64,000 nt of DNA. Origin: Acidobacteriaceae bacterium (GTDB lineage Bacteria; Acidobacteriota; Terriglobia; Terriglobales; Acidobacteriaceae). Made by a program: the position numbers and the translations under genes. Of this stretch, positions 17,725 to 26,989 are shown one piece after another; position 1 is the stretch's first letter; each line of letters opens with the position of its first letter. The notes beneath the pieces were generated by a model. It did no database searches, was not told where the DNA came from, and saw only the letters and a program-made list of their open reading frames with translations. The stretch covers positions 124,001-188,000 of the forward strand of contig PLDC01000028.1 in NCBI GenBank assembly GCA_003134995.1, given 5' to 3'.

Positions 17725-18345
17725 TTACTGCCGGCAATTGACAAGCGATTGCACGTGATCCCACACCTCTCCAGGCGAAGGATAGTGATCCCACAACTCT
17801 CCGCTGACCGCCATGTCTCCCGCTCCCGGAACGTCGATATGAAGAGTTTCGCCGGGCGTAAAGGAGTAGGCGGCTTCCGGCAGTTCTTCGATGTCGCCAT
17901 TAGAGACCTGCCCATTGAAGCGAGCGGACCTAATGCCCAACTCAATCTGCCTTCCGTTATCTGCGATGATTCGAAATTTGTAAACCCCTCGTTCACCCTC
18001 CGCGCCTTCCATTTGCACAAACCTGCAACTTCCATCACCTCCAACGGAGAGCGTGCAAGGCAAAGTGTGGCCTTGCGCTGGCTTGGCTGCTAGCATCAGA
18101 AACCTTCCCCGCGTGTGAGCGCGCACGCTTCCAATGACCAAGCTGGAAGCTAGCACAAACACAGTAACCAGCAGCAATGCAAAAGCAAATCGTGGTATTC
18201 GTACGGTCTCTCCTCCCTTTTTCCACCAACGTGCAGCAGCTCTCGGGTTTGGCTCCGAACGTATTTCCAGGGGTCGGACTTGGCGCACTTGAAACGTTTT
18301 CAGGTACTGCTCTACGTTATTCTGATCGTTTTCTTGTCCCCGCAT
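17725..18345 (-). CDS. single-pass membrane protein, probable partner (anti-sigma-like) of the ECF sigma factor
   Basis: 206 residues. A short cytoplasmic N-terminus (NNVEQYLKTFQVRQVRPLEI) is followed by a membrane helix at about 49-72 (FAFALLLVTVFVLASSLVIG) and an exported domain of about 135 residues. The ATG lies two bases after the sigma-factor stop, so the two are coupled. The usual HxxxCxxC zinc motif of ZAS anti-sigma factors is absent, so the regulatory role rests on position and topology only. Confidence 0.6.
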   Translation of the reverse strand: MRGQENDQNNVEQYLKTFQVRQVRPLEIRSEPNPRAAARWWKKGGETVRIPRFAFALLLVTVFVLASSLVIGSVRAHTRGRFLMLAAKPAQGHTLPCTLSVGGDGSCRFVQMEGAEGERGVYKFRIIADNGRQIELGIRSARFNGQVSNGDIEELPEAAYSFTPGETLHIDVPGAGDMAVSGELWDHYPSPGEVWDHVQSLVNCRQ

Positions 18346-18347
18346 GG

Positions 18348-18764
18348 CTATCTCCGTTCGTCAACAGGCTGCAATTTCTCTCGTAGCTTCTCCAATGCAT
18401 AGCGATACCGCGATGCCACCGTGTTCATTGGGATCTCCAGAACCTCGGAGATTTCCTGCAGAGTCATACCTGCCCAAACCTTCAAAAAAACGGTCTCCCT
18501 CTGTTCCTGAGGGATGTCTCGTAAAGCGGCCTGCACGCTCAGAGCCTCCTCTGCGCGTCCCTCAGTTTCCATGAGCCAGTTCTCCGCCTCGTCCATCTCA
18601 ACCTCTCGCCGGGTGCTGCGGCGCAGGTTGAACGACGTATTGCGTACAGCTCGATAGAGGTAAGACAGCGGTCTCCAGGCATGGACACGTTCGCCTGCAT
18701 CAGCTTCAGAAACAATTGCTGTACCGCATCTTCCGCCGAAGCGAACTCGACCCCACGGCAACAC
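18348..18764 (-). CDS. ECF sigma factor, C-terminal segment (region 4; frameshifted gene)
   Basis: The meaningful part begins at about 18685 with HAWRPLSYLYRAVRN, the end of region 2/linker. It continues through the region 4 helix-turn-helix: DIPQEQRETVFLKVWAG, then MTLQEISEVLEIPMNTVAS and RYRYALEKLREKL. The first ~26 residues of this ORF are out of frame. Joined to 18539-18853 by adding one C in a CC pair near 18680 (giving ANVSHAWRPLSY), it forms a normal sigma-70-like ECF factor of about 168 residues. Confidence 0.75.
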   Translation of the reverse strand: MLPWGRVRFGGRCGTAIVSEADAGERVHAWRPLSYLYRAVRNTSFNLRRSTRREVEMDEAENWLMETEGRAEEALSVQAALRDIPQEQRETVFLKVWAGMTLQEISEVLEIPMNTVASRYRYALEKLREKLQPVDERR

Positions 18765-18853
18765 AAATAGGCCGCTAAGGTCGAGCCGTGTTTTTCGTAC
18801 AAGGCGGCCAGCGAAGCTGCGGTGATGTTCCCAGCGGCCAATTGCGTGCCCAT
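18539..18853 (-). CDS. ECF sigma factor, N-terminal segment (region 2; frameshifted gene)
   Basis: Starts at the ATG 18853 (GAGG seven bases before). Region 2 is visible: SLAALYEKHGSTLAAYLCCR and FASAEDAVQQLFLKLMQANV. After about residue 57 the frame goes out of step with region 4, which continues in the ORF at 18348-18764. The gene directs RNA polymerase to a small regulon, probably under control of the membrane protein encoded two bases downstream. Confidence 0.75.
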   Translation of the reverse strand: MGTQLAAGNITAASLAALYEKHGSTLAAYLCCRGVEFASAEDAVQQLFLKLMQANVSMPGDRCLTSIELYAIRRSTCAAAPGERLRWTRRRTGSWKLRDAQRRL

Positions 18854-19037
18854 ATTCGGCCTCAACTATATGACACAGGAAGATGTCGGATTTTGTCTAA
18901 AGAGTTCTCCTCGGTAATTGGCGTGACCGAAACTAGCTCATGATTGGCCTAACATCGCCATCTCACCCATCTGCGGGGATCGACCCCTGCTGGACTGTCG
19001 GACTACTCGGAATTTGGCCCACCGCCATCGCACAAAT

Positions 19038-19066
19038 TTGACAGCCGCACTCCCTCTCGTTAGGGT
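19038..19066 (+). promoter_or_regulatory. sigma-70-type promoter
   Basis: TTGACA, a 17-base spacer, and TAGGGT, about 28 bases upstream of the TTG start at 19094. This supports the short leader and that start. Confidence 0.55.
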
Positions 19067-19093
19067 AAAGACGGCGCGATCGCCATCAACTCC

Positions 19094-20596
19094 TTGAGTA
19101 ATCCCCCTCGATCAACTCCAACGAAATGGCAGTCCGCACTCGGCCTCTTAGTGCTGACGTTCGCAGCCGTCCTCGTGCAGGGCTACCATCCCTTCTCCGA
19201 AGATGCTGAGATTTACCTGCCGGGCGTGGAGAAGATTCTGCATCCCGAGTTGTTCCCCGTAGGCCAGGAATTCTTCAAGTCGCACGCCAGCATGACGTTG
19301 TTCCCCAATGTAGTTGCGTTCTCTCTGCGGGCAACTCACCTGCCGTTCGAAGCCGGATTATTCCTCTGGCATCTCGCGTCGATCTTTCTCCTGCTTCTAG
19401 CCTGTTGGGAGTTAAGCGGACTATTCTTCCCCGATTTGCCAAGAGCGCGGTGGGGCGGAGTCTGCCTGGTAGCCGCGCTGTTGTCGATTCCGGTAGCCGG
19501 CACCGCGCTCTACATCATGGACCAGTATTTGAACCCGCGAAATCTCGCGGCGTTCGCGGGCGTCTTCATGTTGGCACGAACCTTAGAGAAAAAATATCTC
19601 CATGCGTTATTGTGGCTGGCATTTGCCATATGCATGCATCCGCTGATGTGGGTCTTTCCATTTTCATTTTGTGTGTTGCTGCTGGTAATGGACAGACTCG
19701 AGAGCCGCTTCAAGACGCAGAACATTGCCGCGCTCGCGGCAGTGCTGTGGATTCCTCTATCGCCCGCGGCCTCAGCCGCCTATCGCGAGGCGGCAAAACG
19801 ACACGCGTATCACTACATCCAGAACTGGGCTTGGTATGAGTTGTTGGGCGCAGTTGCGCCGCTGCTCTTGTTCTGGTGGTTCGGAAGAATAGCTCGCGCG
19901 CGGATCGCGCGAGGTCTCGAGTGGTCCACCGTCGAACGCGTCAGCCGCGCGTTCGTGGTCTATGGATTGATCTATTTTATCGCGGCGCTGGTGGTCGATT
20001 TGCCGCCGCGCTTTGTAGAACTGGCCCGCCTTCAACCGCTGCGCTGCCTGCACTTTCTTTACATCGTGATGTTTGTCTTGATGGGCGGGCTTCTCGGCGG
20101 GTTCGTGCTGAAAAACCGCGTGTGGCGCTGGCTGTTGCTCTTTGCGCCTTTGAGTCTCGGAATGTTCATGGCGCAACGCTCGCTCTTTCCAGCGAGCGCG
20201 CACGTGGAGTGGCCGGGCGTCGCGCCGAAGAACCCGTGGGCCCAGGCCTTTGTCTGGGTCAGGCAGAACACGCCCGTGGATGCGGTCTTCGCCCTCGATC
20301 CGGAATACATGAACCTAGCCGGCGAAGATGAAATCGGGTTCCGTTGCTTGGCCGAGCGAAGCCATCTCGCCGACGGAGTCAAGGACAATGGCGTGGTGAG
20401 CATGTTTCCCGCGCTGGCCGAGAAGTGGTGGGCGCAGGTTCAGGCGCAGACTCCATGGAAAAGTTTCGGTGCAGCAGACTTTTCACGACTGAAGAACTCC
20501 TATGGTGCAAACTGGGTCGTCGTGCAGCAGTCCGCACTTGCCGGCCTCGATTGCCCTTACCAGAACAGCGCGGTGCGCGTTTGCCGGATTCCCTGA
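19094..20596 (+). CDS. polytopic membrane protein of unknown function
   Basis: 500 residues with about ten hydrophobic helices and a C-terminal soluble part of about 130 residues. The N-terminal loop reads YHPFSEDAEIYLPGVEKILH, and a later PLRCLHFLYIVMFVLMGG helix is seen. It resembles multi-pass glycosyltransferase-like proteins of unknown function in acidobacteria, but I cannot assign a family. The start is a TTG; a promoter at 19038-19066 fits it. Divergent from the sigma-factor gene. Confidence 0.75.
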   Translation: MSNPPRSTPTKWQSALGLLVLTFAAVLVQGYHPFSEDAEIYLPGVEKILHPELFPVGQEFFKSHASMTLFPNVVAFSLRATHLPFEAGLFLWHLASIFLLLLACWELSGLFFPDLPRARWGGVCLVAALLSIPVAGTALYIMDQYLNPRNLAAFAGVFMLARTLEKKYLHALLWLAFAICMHPLMWVFPFSFCVLLLVMDRLESRFKTQNIAALAAVLWIPLSPAASAAYREAAKRHAYHYIQNWAWYELLGAVAPLLLFWWFGRIARARIARGLEWSTVERVSRAFVVYGLIYFIAALVVDLPPRFVELARLQPLRCLHFLYIVMFVLMGGLLGGFVLKNRVWRWLLLFAPLSLGMFMAQRSLFPASAHVEWPGVAPKNPWAQAFVWVRQNTPVDAVFALDPEYMNLAGEDEIGFRCLAERSHLADGVKDNGVVSMFPALAEKWWAQVQAQTPWKSFGAADFSRLKNSYGANWVVVQQSALAGLDCPYQNSAVRVCRIP

Positions 20597-20698
20597 ATCT
20601 GATCGAGACGAGTAACTTCCCGAGGACATGCGCAAGGCAAAATCCCCTCTCTGAGAGGCCGGATCAGTTACAATTTCAATGATGAGGTTTTTCTAGGC

Positions 20699-21574
20699 AT
20701 GTCCACTGCACGGGCCGTCCAGGCACCCGTCCGGCTATTTCCCTACGAACAGTGGGGATCTCGCCTGCCTGCTCTCGCCCGGCAATACCGCGAGAACCAT
20801 CCCTGTCCGCATATTTTATTGAAAGACTTTCTCGATCCGGAAGTCGCACAGGAGATTGCGGCGGAGTTCCCCGAGGCCTCGACGGATGAATGGACGCAGT
20901 ACAAGCACGCGAATGAAAACAAGCTCGGCATGGCGAAGCGCCAATTTTTTCCGCCGGCACTCGGAGCAATCACTGACGAACTGAACTCGCCCGAATTTGT
21001 TGCGTGGGTTTCGCAGTTAACCGGAATTCCCAACCTCATGGCCGACCCAATGCTTGAGGGTGGCGGCCTGCATCAATCGGGTCCCGGCGGTTACCTGAAC
21101 GTGCATACGGATTTCTCCATGCACCACTTCCACACGCACTGGCACCGGCGCGTGAATCTGATTCTCTACCTGAATCCGGGATGGCAGGAAAGTTGGGGCG
21201 GCGCGATCGAACTATGGGAGCGGCAAGATGGGAAGATGGCGCGCTGCGCGGCGAAATATCCTCCGCTGCTGAATCATGCGCTTGTTTTTACTACCGACGA
21301 GCGTTCGCTGCACGGGTTTCCCGACCCCCTCACTTGCCCGGCGGGCCAATCGCGCAAGAGCCTGGCTTTGTATTACTACACGATCGAGCAGGATAAAAAA
21401 GTCACGGGACACTCGACCGACTACTTTGCGCGCCCGCAAGATGGCTTCGGAAAGTCGGCAATGATCTGGCTCGACAAACAGGCCGTCGATCTGTATTCGC
21501 GGGCCAAGGCGCGATTTGGATTTTCTGACGAGTTCGCCAGCAAGGTGCTGGGATTCTTGTCCAAGAAAAAGTAG
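20699..21574 (+). CDS. 2-oxoglutarate/Fe(II) oxygenase, prolyl-hydroxylase type
   Basis: 291 residues. The double-stranded beta-helix iron ligands are visible: HxD in LNVHTDFSMH, the distal His in DERSLHGFPDPL, and the 2-oxoglutarate Arg in GQSRKSLALYYY. The N-terminus (HILLKDFLDPEVAQEIAAEF) is typical of bacterial P4H-like hydroxylases that modify a protein or sugar substrate. It lies 102 bases after the membrane protein on the same strand, so the two may share a transcript. Confidence 0.9.
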   Translation: MSTARAVQAPVRLFPYEQWGSRLPALARQYRENHPCPHILLKDFLDPEVAQEIAAEFPEASTDEWTQYKHANENKLGMAKRQFFPPALGAITDELNSPEFVAWVSQLTGIPNLMADPMLEGGGLHQSGPGGYLNVHTDFSMHHFHTHWHRRVNLILYLNPGWQESWGGAIELWERQDGKMARCAAKYPPLLNHALVFTTDERSLHGFPDPLTCPAGQSRKSLALYYYTIEQDKKVTGHSTDYFARPQDGFGKSAMIWLDKQAVDLYSRAKARFGFSDEFASKVLGFLSKKK

Positions 21575-21593
21575 CTGGGCAACCGCACTACTT

Positions 21594-21662
21594 CGTCATC
21601 CTGAGCGTAGCCGTTTTTCAGGCGCAGCGAAGAGCCTGCCCTGAGCGAAGCCGAAGGGATCT
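21594..21662. repeat. dispersed gtcatcctgagc repeat
   Basis: Begins CGTCATCCTGAGCGTAGCCG and ends CTGAGCGAAGCCGAAGGGAT; contains two copies of the CCTGAGCG(A/T)AGCCG word. Member of the family also at 13188, 25970, 30090 and 62168; sits at the convergent end between the oxygenase and GT2. Confidence 0.7.
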
Positions 21663-21725
21663 CCGGCTTAACCAGCCTCTTTCTTAAGCCAACTGCACCA
21701 CTACCAAAATTTCGCGAGAACTATC

Positions 21726-22532
21726 CTAGGCGGGGCGCGCAATGTCGTTTCGCCGCGCGTAATAAGTCGGATAACCAGGCTCGAGTTTGCGCCCTTTGTC
21801 GCTGAAGCGAGGCAGGTGGATCAACCCCGCCTTCTGCAACGCAAACTGCAAGGTTGTCGCCAGCACGCCGAACCCATACTTCACGCTGCGGCGGAAGTTG
21901 ATCGAGGAAGCTTCTTCGAAATACTTCGTGGGACACGACACTTCGCCAATGTGAAAGCCGAAGTGAACGCACTGCGCCAGCATCTGGTTGTCAAAAACGA
22001 AGTCGTCGGAATTCTCGAGCAGCGGAAGTTCGGTTAGCACCCTGCGGCTGAAAGCTCGGTACCCGGTGTGGTACTCAGAAAGCTTCACGCGCAGAAAAAG
22101 ATTTTCAAATCCAGTCAGCAACCGGTTTGAAATGTATTTATAAACCGGCATGCCGCCGCGCAGCGCCGTCCCGCCGATAATGCGCGATCCCAGCACAACG
22201 TCGTAAACCTCGTAAGCCACCATGCTGGCCATCGCAGTCACCAGCAGCGGCGTGTATTGATAATCAGGATGCAGCATGATGACAACGTCGGCCCCCGCGG
22301 CCAGCGCTTCGCGATAGCAGGTCTGCTGATTGCGTCCGTAGCCGTAGTTGCGGTCATGCTGAAAGACCTGCAGGCCAAGGCGATGCGCCAGATCGACGGT
22401 CTTGTCGGAGCTGTGATCGTCCACCAGAATGCGAATGTCGACCAGATCCGGCAGCTCTCCCGCCGTAACCTCGAGGGTCTTTTCCGCATTGTAGGCGGGC
22501 ATTACGACCGCGATGCGCTTGCCGTTAATCAT
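21726..22532 (-). CDS. family 2 glycosyltransferase (dolichyl/undecaprenyl-phosphate sugar synthase-like)
   Basis: 268 residues with the GT-A fold signatures [29 protein letters not shown], and the DxD-like HPDYQY. Later, [19 protein letters not shown] and [15 protein letters not shown] match DPM1-type synthases. It would transfer a sugar from a nucleotide donor to a lipid phosphate carrier on the cytoplasmic face, feeding the membrane glycosyltransferases encoded elsewhere in the window. No C-terminal membrane helices. Confidence 0.9.
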   Translation of the reverse strand: MINGKRIAVVMPAYNAEKTLEVTAGELPDLVDIRILVDDHSSDKTVDLAHRLGLQVFQHDRNYGYGRNQQTCYREALAAGADVVIMLHPDYQYTPLLVTAMASMVAYEVYDVVLGSRIIGGTALRGGMPVYKYISNRLLTGFENLFLRVKLSEYHTGYRAFSRRVLTELPLLENSDDFVFDNQMLAQCVHFGFHIGEVSCPTKYFEEASSINFRRSVKYGFGVLATTLQFALQKAGLIHLPRFSDKGRKLEPGYPTYYARRNDIARPA

Positions 22533-22618
22533 GGGATTACGTGTTTATGATACCTCACCCGGCGAAGAGGCGGCGCGGAAAGCTCGCCATCCAGTGCGGC
22601 TAGTTTCGTGCTGTTCCG

Positions 22619-22638
22619 AATGTTCCCACCGGAACATT
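22619..22638. promoter_or_regulatory. perfect inverted repeat upstream of the sedolisin gene
   Basis: AATGTTCC-CACC-GGAACATT. About 95 bases upstream of the ATG; candidate operator. Confidence 0.35.
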
Positions 22639-22673
22639 AAGCAGTTTTAACCGCACCAAAAGGACTGACCAAA

Positions 22674-22689
22674 GGTGACTCCCGTCACC
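22674..22689. promoter_or_regulatory. second inverted repeat upstream of the sedolisin gene
   Basis: GGTGAC-TCCC-GTCACC, 42 bases before the ATG at 22731; candidate operator or leader hairpin. Confidence 0.35.
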
Positions 22690-22730
22690 GAGCGTAGGTC
22701 TGATCCCTCAAGTGTGCCCCCGCCCCGCCG

Positions 22731-25007
22731 ATGAAACTTAAGAGCCACATCTCATTCGGAGGTCCCATCAAAGTGTCCCGTCAGTTCCCTACGCGCCAGC
22801 GCCGCCGCACCTTGCCACTGACTTTGTTATTTTCATTTCTAACCTTAGCAATTTTCTTGTCGTTCCTTCCTCTCAATTTACCGGCCCAGGCGCCCCCACC
22901 GACCGATCCCCCAAGTTCTCCGTCCATGCTGCCTCTGTTCGCGCCACCCAACGATCGCATCACCTCCTTCATTGACGATGAGCAGCGGGTAACTCTGCGC
23001 GGCAACGTGCACCCCTCGGCTACTGCACAAAACGATGCCGGCGAAGTCGCGCCCGGCTTTCCCATGGAGCACATGCTCCTGACGCTGACGCCAGACGCCG
23101 CGCAGCAAGATGCGCTCGAACAGTTGCTGGACGCGCAACAGAATCCCGAATCTCCCTACTACCATCAGTGGCTCACGCCTGAGCAATTTGCAGAGCGTTT
23201 CGGCGTCTCCGATAACGATACGGCGCAGATCACCCGCTGGCTGCAGGATCATGGCATGGAAGTGGAAGAAGTTACCGCGGGCCGCCAGTCGATCGTCTTC
23301 AGCGGTGTGGCTTCGCAGGTCGAGTCGGCATTCCACACACAGATACACGCTTACAAGATTGGCAACGAACTGCACCACGCGAACGCAACCGACCCTGAAA
23401 TTCCCGCCGCCTTGGTTCAGGTTGTCGGAGGCGTGGTCTCGCTGCACGATTTTCACAGCGCACCCATGCATGGGCCGGTTCACAAACCATCGCCCGAGTT
23501 CACCAGCGGAGGCTCGCATTACCTTGCGCCCTCGGATTTCGCCACGATCTACGACCTCCTGCCGCTGTATCAGGATGCGATCACCGGTACGGGGGAGTCC
23601 ATTGCTATCGTGGCGCGCTCGAATATTAGGATCGCAGATGTGCGCCAGTTCAGAACATCTTTTGGATTACCCGCCAACGATCCGCAGATCGTCGTCAATG
23701 GCGCTGACCCGGGCATTTGGAATTCAGATGAAGAAACCGAAGCCGATCTCGACGTGGAGTGGTCGGGCGCCGTCGCGAGGAATGCCACCATCAAGTTTGT
23801 AGTTTCGAAGTCAACGAATTCGAGCGATGGCGTAGACCTCTCGGCACAGTACATTGTGAACCACAACCTTGCTCCAGTTATGAGCACGAGCTTCGGCCTC
23901 TGCGAGGCCTCGCTGGGGTCGTCCGGGAATTCTTTTCTGAATAGCTTGTGGCAACAAGCGGCGGCGCAGGGAATTACGGTTTTCGTCTCTTCGGGAGACG
24001 ATGGAGCTGCCGGGTGTGATTCCGCGTCGTCTACCACTGCTACGCATGGACGCGCGGTGAACGGCTTGTGCTCAACGCCCTATAGCGTCTGTGTGGGCGG
24101 CACTGAGTTCAACGATGCCTCGGACCCTTCGCTTTACTGGTCGTCCTTTAACGCCGCAGGCACACAGTCGTCAGCTTTAAGCTACATTCCGGAAGTCGCC
24201 TGGAACGAGAGCGGACCGGGGCAGGGGCTGTGGGCAAGCGGCGGTGGTGCCAGCGCCATCTACACCAAGCCTTCATGGCAAGCCGGCACAGGCGTTCCCG
24301 CCGATGGCAAGCGCGACGTTCCCGATGTTTCGCTCACGGCAGCCGGACACGACGGCTATCTAATGTGTCAGGAAGGCGGACTGTATGTTGTCGGCGGCAC
24401 CTCGGCGGCATCGCCATCGTTTGCGGGCATAATGGCGCTGGTGGCACAGCACGCGGGGGCGAGGCTGGGAAACGCCAACACGGTTTTCTACTCGCTGGCA
24501 AGCAAGCAGAGAGCGGGCGGCGCGTCAGCTTTCCACGACATCACCACGGGAAACAACAGCGTGCCGGGACAATCCGGCTTCAACGCGGCCATCGGATACG
24601 ATCAGGTAACCGGGCTTGGCTCTGTCGATGGCTCGGTGCTAGTCAGCCACTGGAGTGACGCCACCGTCGTTCCTGCTTTTCAGGCGACTCCATCGGCGAG
24701 TTCCCTCCCGGTAACGGCCGGATCGAACAATAGCCTTACTCTAAACGTCACGGTCAGTGGTGGCTTCGACGCGGCTGTCAGGTTCTCCGTTACGGGACTG
24801 CCCAGCGGAGTGACAGCCGTCTTTACGCCGGGATCGTTGGCGGCTCCGGGTTCGGGCAGCAGCGTTCTCAAACTGACTGCCAGCAGCAGCGCGAAGGCTG
24901 GGGTTTATTCCGTGACGGTGTCGGCGACGAGCGGTTCAACACGGCAGCAAATGGCGGTCGCAGTTACGGTTGCGCGGCAAAGCTCGGGTTCATCCGTTCG
25001 ACAATAA
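22731..25007 (+). CDS. secreted sedolisin-type serine carboxyl peptidase (S53, pro-kumamolisin) with C-terminal Ig-like domain
   Basis: 758 residues. A long signal peptide (hydrophobic stretch about 26-50) is followed by a pro-kumamolisin activation domain (about 85-230, with YYHQWLTPEQFAERFG). The S53 catalytic domain has Glu and Asp in TEADLDVEW (E-x3-D), the oxyanion Asp in SGDDGAAG, and the nucleophile in GGTSAASPSFAG. The calcium-site region follows (FHDITTGNN ... IGYDQVTGLGSVDG). About 95 residues of an Ig-like domain end the chain. The enzyme is exported and self-activates at acidic pH. Confidence 0.95.
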   Translation: MKLKSHISFGGPIKVSRQFPTRQRRRTLPLTLLFSFLTLAIFLSFLPLNLPAQAPPPTDPPSSPSMLPLFAPPNDRITSFIDDEQRVTLRGNVHPSATAQNDAGEVAPGFPMEHMLLTLTPDAAQQDALEQLLDAQQNPESPYYHQWLTPEQFAERFGVSDNDTAQITRWLQDHGMEVEEVTAGRQSIVFSGVASQVESAFHTQIHAYKIGNELHHANATDPEIPAALVQVVGGVVSLHDFHSAPMHGPVHKPSPEFTSGGSHYLAPSDFATIYDLLPLYQDAITGTGESIAIVARSNIRIADVRQFRTSFGLPANDPQIVVNGADPGIWNSDEETEADLDVEWSGAVARNATIKFVVSKSTNSSDGVDLSAQYIVNHNLAPVMSTSFGLCEASLGSSGNSFLNSLWQQAAAQGITVFVSSGDDGAAGCDSASSTTATHGRAVNGLCSTPYSVCVGGTEFNDASDPSLYWSSFNAAGTQSSALSYIPEVAWNESGPGQGLWASGGGASAIYTKPSWQAGTGVPADGKRDVPDVSLTAAGHDGYLMCQEGGLYVVGGTSAASPSFAGIMALVAQHAGARLGNANTVFYSLASKQRAGGASAFHDITTGNNSVPGQSGFNAAIGYDQVTGLGSVDGSVLVSHWSDATVVPAFQATPSASSLPVTAGSNNSLTLNVTVSGGFDAAVRFSVTGLPSGVTAVFTPGSLAAPGSGSSVLKLTASSSAKAGVYSVTVSATSGSTRQQMAVAVTVARQSSGSSVRQ

Positions 25008-25104
25008 AAACCACGGCGGGTTGATGCTAGGGTAAGAATCGTAGGAACGTTTACCGGAAACCCAGTATAGCCTTAGCGCGGCGACCATAGGACAATAATG
25101 CACC

Positions 25105-25380
25105 GTGCTATCTCGTCGACTCGATGAACGGACCCGTGAGTTGTGTGCTGAGGCCATAGTCGCTGGCCCCGCCACGTTCACAGAAGTTATCGCAGAGCTC
25201 CGGTCTGCCTTACGCCAGCACGCGTCGCGTGTGCGCGAAATGGCGATACGGCACGTTGTCGGGCGACAGCCAGAAGCGGCCTCTGCAATGCAGGAACATC
25301 AGGAGTTAGTTGGCGTCGGAGCCGGCAGCAAGAATCGAAGTTGGGATGCGCAGCCTCAGCAGCGCGCGATGAGCGCCTGA
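25105..25380 (+). CDS. small helical hypothetical protein
   Basis: 91 residues from a GTG start. The first 50 residues form amphipathic helices (LSRRLDERTRELCAEAIVAG, then VIAELRSALRQHASRVREMA), a pattern I have seen in short acidobacterial proteins. The rest is low complexity. No function known. It lies between the sedolisin and the DksA-like gene on the same strand. Confidence 0.5.
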   Translation: MLSRRLDERTRELCAEAIVAGPATFTEVIAELRSALRQHASRVREMAIRHVVGRQPEAASAMQEHQELVGVGAGSKNRSWDAQPQQRAMSA

Positions 25381-25452
25381 TTGTTCCTTCGGCTCATTTT
25401 CCCCTCACCTCAAAAAATGACCTGGTCGCCTTTTCCGCATCGCGGGGCCCGG

Positions 25453-25482
25453 TTGACGCATCTCAATTGAGGCGCTTATCAT
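25453..25482 (+). promoter_or_regulatory. sigma-70-type promoter of the DksA-like gene
   Basis: TTGACG, an 18-base spacer and TATCAT. The spacer holds the palindrome CTCAATTGAG. It lies 67 bases upstream of the start codon. Confidence 0.6.
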
Positions 25483-25548
25483 TTTTGTTTGGACCTTGCA
25501 GCTCAGGGGGCTCCGAGGAGCCGCCGCAGAATATTTAGAAGTGATCTT

Positions 25549-25917
25549 ATGGACAAGAAGAAGTTAGAAGGATTTAAGAAGAGGCTCGAGACGCGGCAGC
25601 AGGATTTGCGGCGCACAGTCTCCCGCACCCAGGCGGACGGGCGATCGGCAGACGAGGATACGGCGCAGGACATTGCCGACCGCGCTGCCAGTTCCTACAC
25701 CAAAGAGTTTCTTTTCAGCCAGAGCAATAACGAGCGGGCACTGCTGCAGATGGTGGAGCGGGCGCTGGCGCGGATTCGCGAAGGCAGCTTCGGCGAGTGC
25801 ATCCATTGCGGCAAGGAAATCAATGCCAAGCGCCTCGAGGCTGTGCCCTGGACGCGGCACTGCATCGAGTGCCAAGAGAAGGTCGAGCAGGGATTGCTGG
25901 AGGAAGCTCCGCGGTAA
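25549..25917 (+). CDS. DksA/TraR-type zinc-finger regulator
   Basis: 122 residues from the ATG at 25549. A coiled-coil N-terminal part (MDKKKLEGFKKRLETRQQDL) is followed by the C4 zinc finger CIHCGKEINAKRLEAVPWTR then HCIECQ (Cys-x2-Cys-x17-Cys-x2-Cys). Proteins of this family bind the secondary channel of RNA polymerase and, with ppGpp in many species, shift transcription in starvation. The acidic tip is partly visible in ADEDTAQDIAD. A promoter stands just upstream. Confidence 0.88.
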   Translation: MDKKKLEGFKKRLETRQQDLRRTVSRTQADGRSADEDTAQDIADRAASSYTKEFLFSQSNNERALLQMVERALARIREGSFGECIHCGKEINAKRLEAVPWTRHCIECQEKVEQGLLEEAPR

Positions 25918-25969
25918 GGGCGGATCCGCATGCCTCGGACGGCCGTTGCAGCCCTCCAGGCCAACAGCA

Positions 25970-26009
25970 GGTTCCTCGCGAGGCGTTGCGCTCGGTTCGG
26001 AATGACAGG
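25970..26009. repeat. dispersed ggaatgacagg repeat, degenerate copy
   Basis: GTTCCTCGCGAGGCGTTGCG ... TTCGGAATGACAGG; a weaker member of the gtcatcctga/aggatgac family. Confidence 0.45.
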
Positions 26010-26059
26010 AATTGGCATTTTGGGTTTTAGCGACTAGGTTCCCTTGGCGGTAATCGGCT

Positions 26060-26089
26060 TTGACCTTCGTGTTTTCTGCCTGATAAACT
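26060..26089 (+). promoter_or_regulatory. possible sigma-70-type promoter
   Basis: TTGACC, 18 bases, TAAACT, about 80 bases upstream of the YfgM-like gene. Confidence 0.4.
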
Positions 26090-26170
26090 AGTAGTTTGCC
26101 CCACCGAGGTAAAGTCATCTACAGAGAGTCATCGAAATAGACTCGCCGAAACTGAGACTGGAAGGTAGAA

Positions 26171-26899
26171 GTGCGCGCAGAAACCCGCCATCAACTTAAG
26201 CAGGACACATTCAGCCGAGTCACCATTGGAGCTGCGGAGAAAACCGCTCACTGGAGCGTGGAACACAGGAACACGCTGGCGATGGCCGCAGTCGCCGTAG
26301 TGGTGATCGTCGCCTTGGTCGCGGGCGGTTGGTTCTACCTGAGCAAGCAGGATGAGAAAGCCAGCTTCGATCTGTCGATCGCAGTAAGAACTTTGGACAC
26401 GCCTCTTCGAGCGGCTGAATCGACGCCGCAACCAGACTCTCCTAGCTTTGCCTCGGTGAAGGAGCGCGCGGAAGCCGCGCAGAAGCAATTTCAGGCGATC
26501 GTGGATAAATATCCGCACACGCGCACGGCAGACATGGCGCGCTATTTTCTGGGAGTGACCGCAGAAGACTCGGGCGACCACGCCGCCGCTGAAAAGGACT
26601 TCAAGGCGGTCGCTTCAACCGGCAACAAAGAACTGGCTTCGGTGGCGAAGCTGGCGCTGGCCTCTCTCTATGTCACCACGAACCGCAACAAAGAGGCCAT
26701 CGCCATTTACCAGGAGCTGATCAACCAGCCCACGGCCTCGGTGAGCAAAGTTACGGCGCAGTTACAACTGGCGGAACTTTACCAGGCCAACAACCAGCCC
26801 ATCGACGCCAAACATCTCTACGAGCAGGTCAAGAAGGACAATCCTTCTGGCGGGGATGCGGCACAGATCGCCACCCAGAAACTGGCGGAGCTGAAGTAG
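26171..26899 (+). CDS. YfgM-like membrane-anchored TPR protein
   Basis: 242 residues from GTG (GAAGG before it). A cytoplasmic N-terminus with HWSVEHRNT leads into a membrane helix (about 37-57, LAMAAVAVVVIVALVAGGWF). A periplasmic helical-repeat domain follows, with FQAIVDKYPHTRTADMARYF, YQELINQPTASVSKVTAQLQ and LAELYQANNQ. This is the TPR_21 layout, whose Escherichia coli member YfgM contacts the SecYEG translocon and periplasmic chaperones. The same task here is an inference. Confidence 0.8.
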   Translation: MRAETRHQLKQDTFSRVTIGAAEKTAHWSVEHRNTLAMAAVAVVVIVALVAGGWFYLSKQDEKASFDLSIAVRTLDTPLRAAESTPQPDSPSFASVKERAEAAQKQFQAIVDKYPHTRTADMARYFLGVTAEDSGDHAAAEKDFKAVASTGNKELASVAKLALASLYVTTNRNKEAIAIYQELINQPTASVSKVTAQLQLAELYQANNQPIDAKHLYEQVKKDNPSGGDAAQIATQKLAELK

Positions 26900-26989
26900 G
26901 ATGGCGACGGTGCGACTCCGATTGATTTCCACTCTTTGATTTTTCGCCCTTTAGATTTTCACTCCTCGAACCCAACCAGAAAACTGTAG

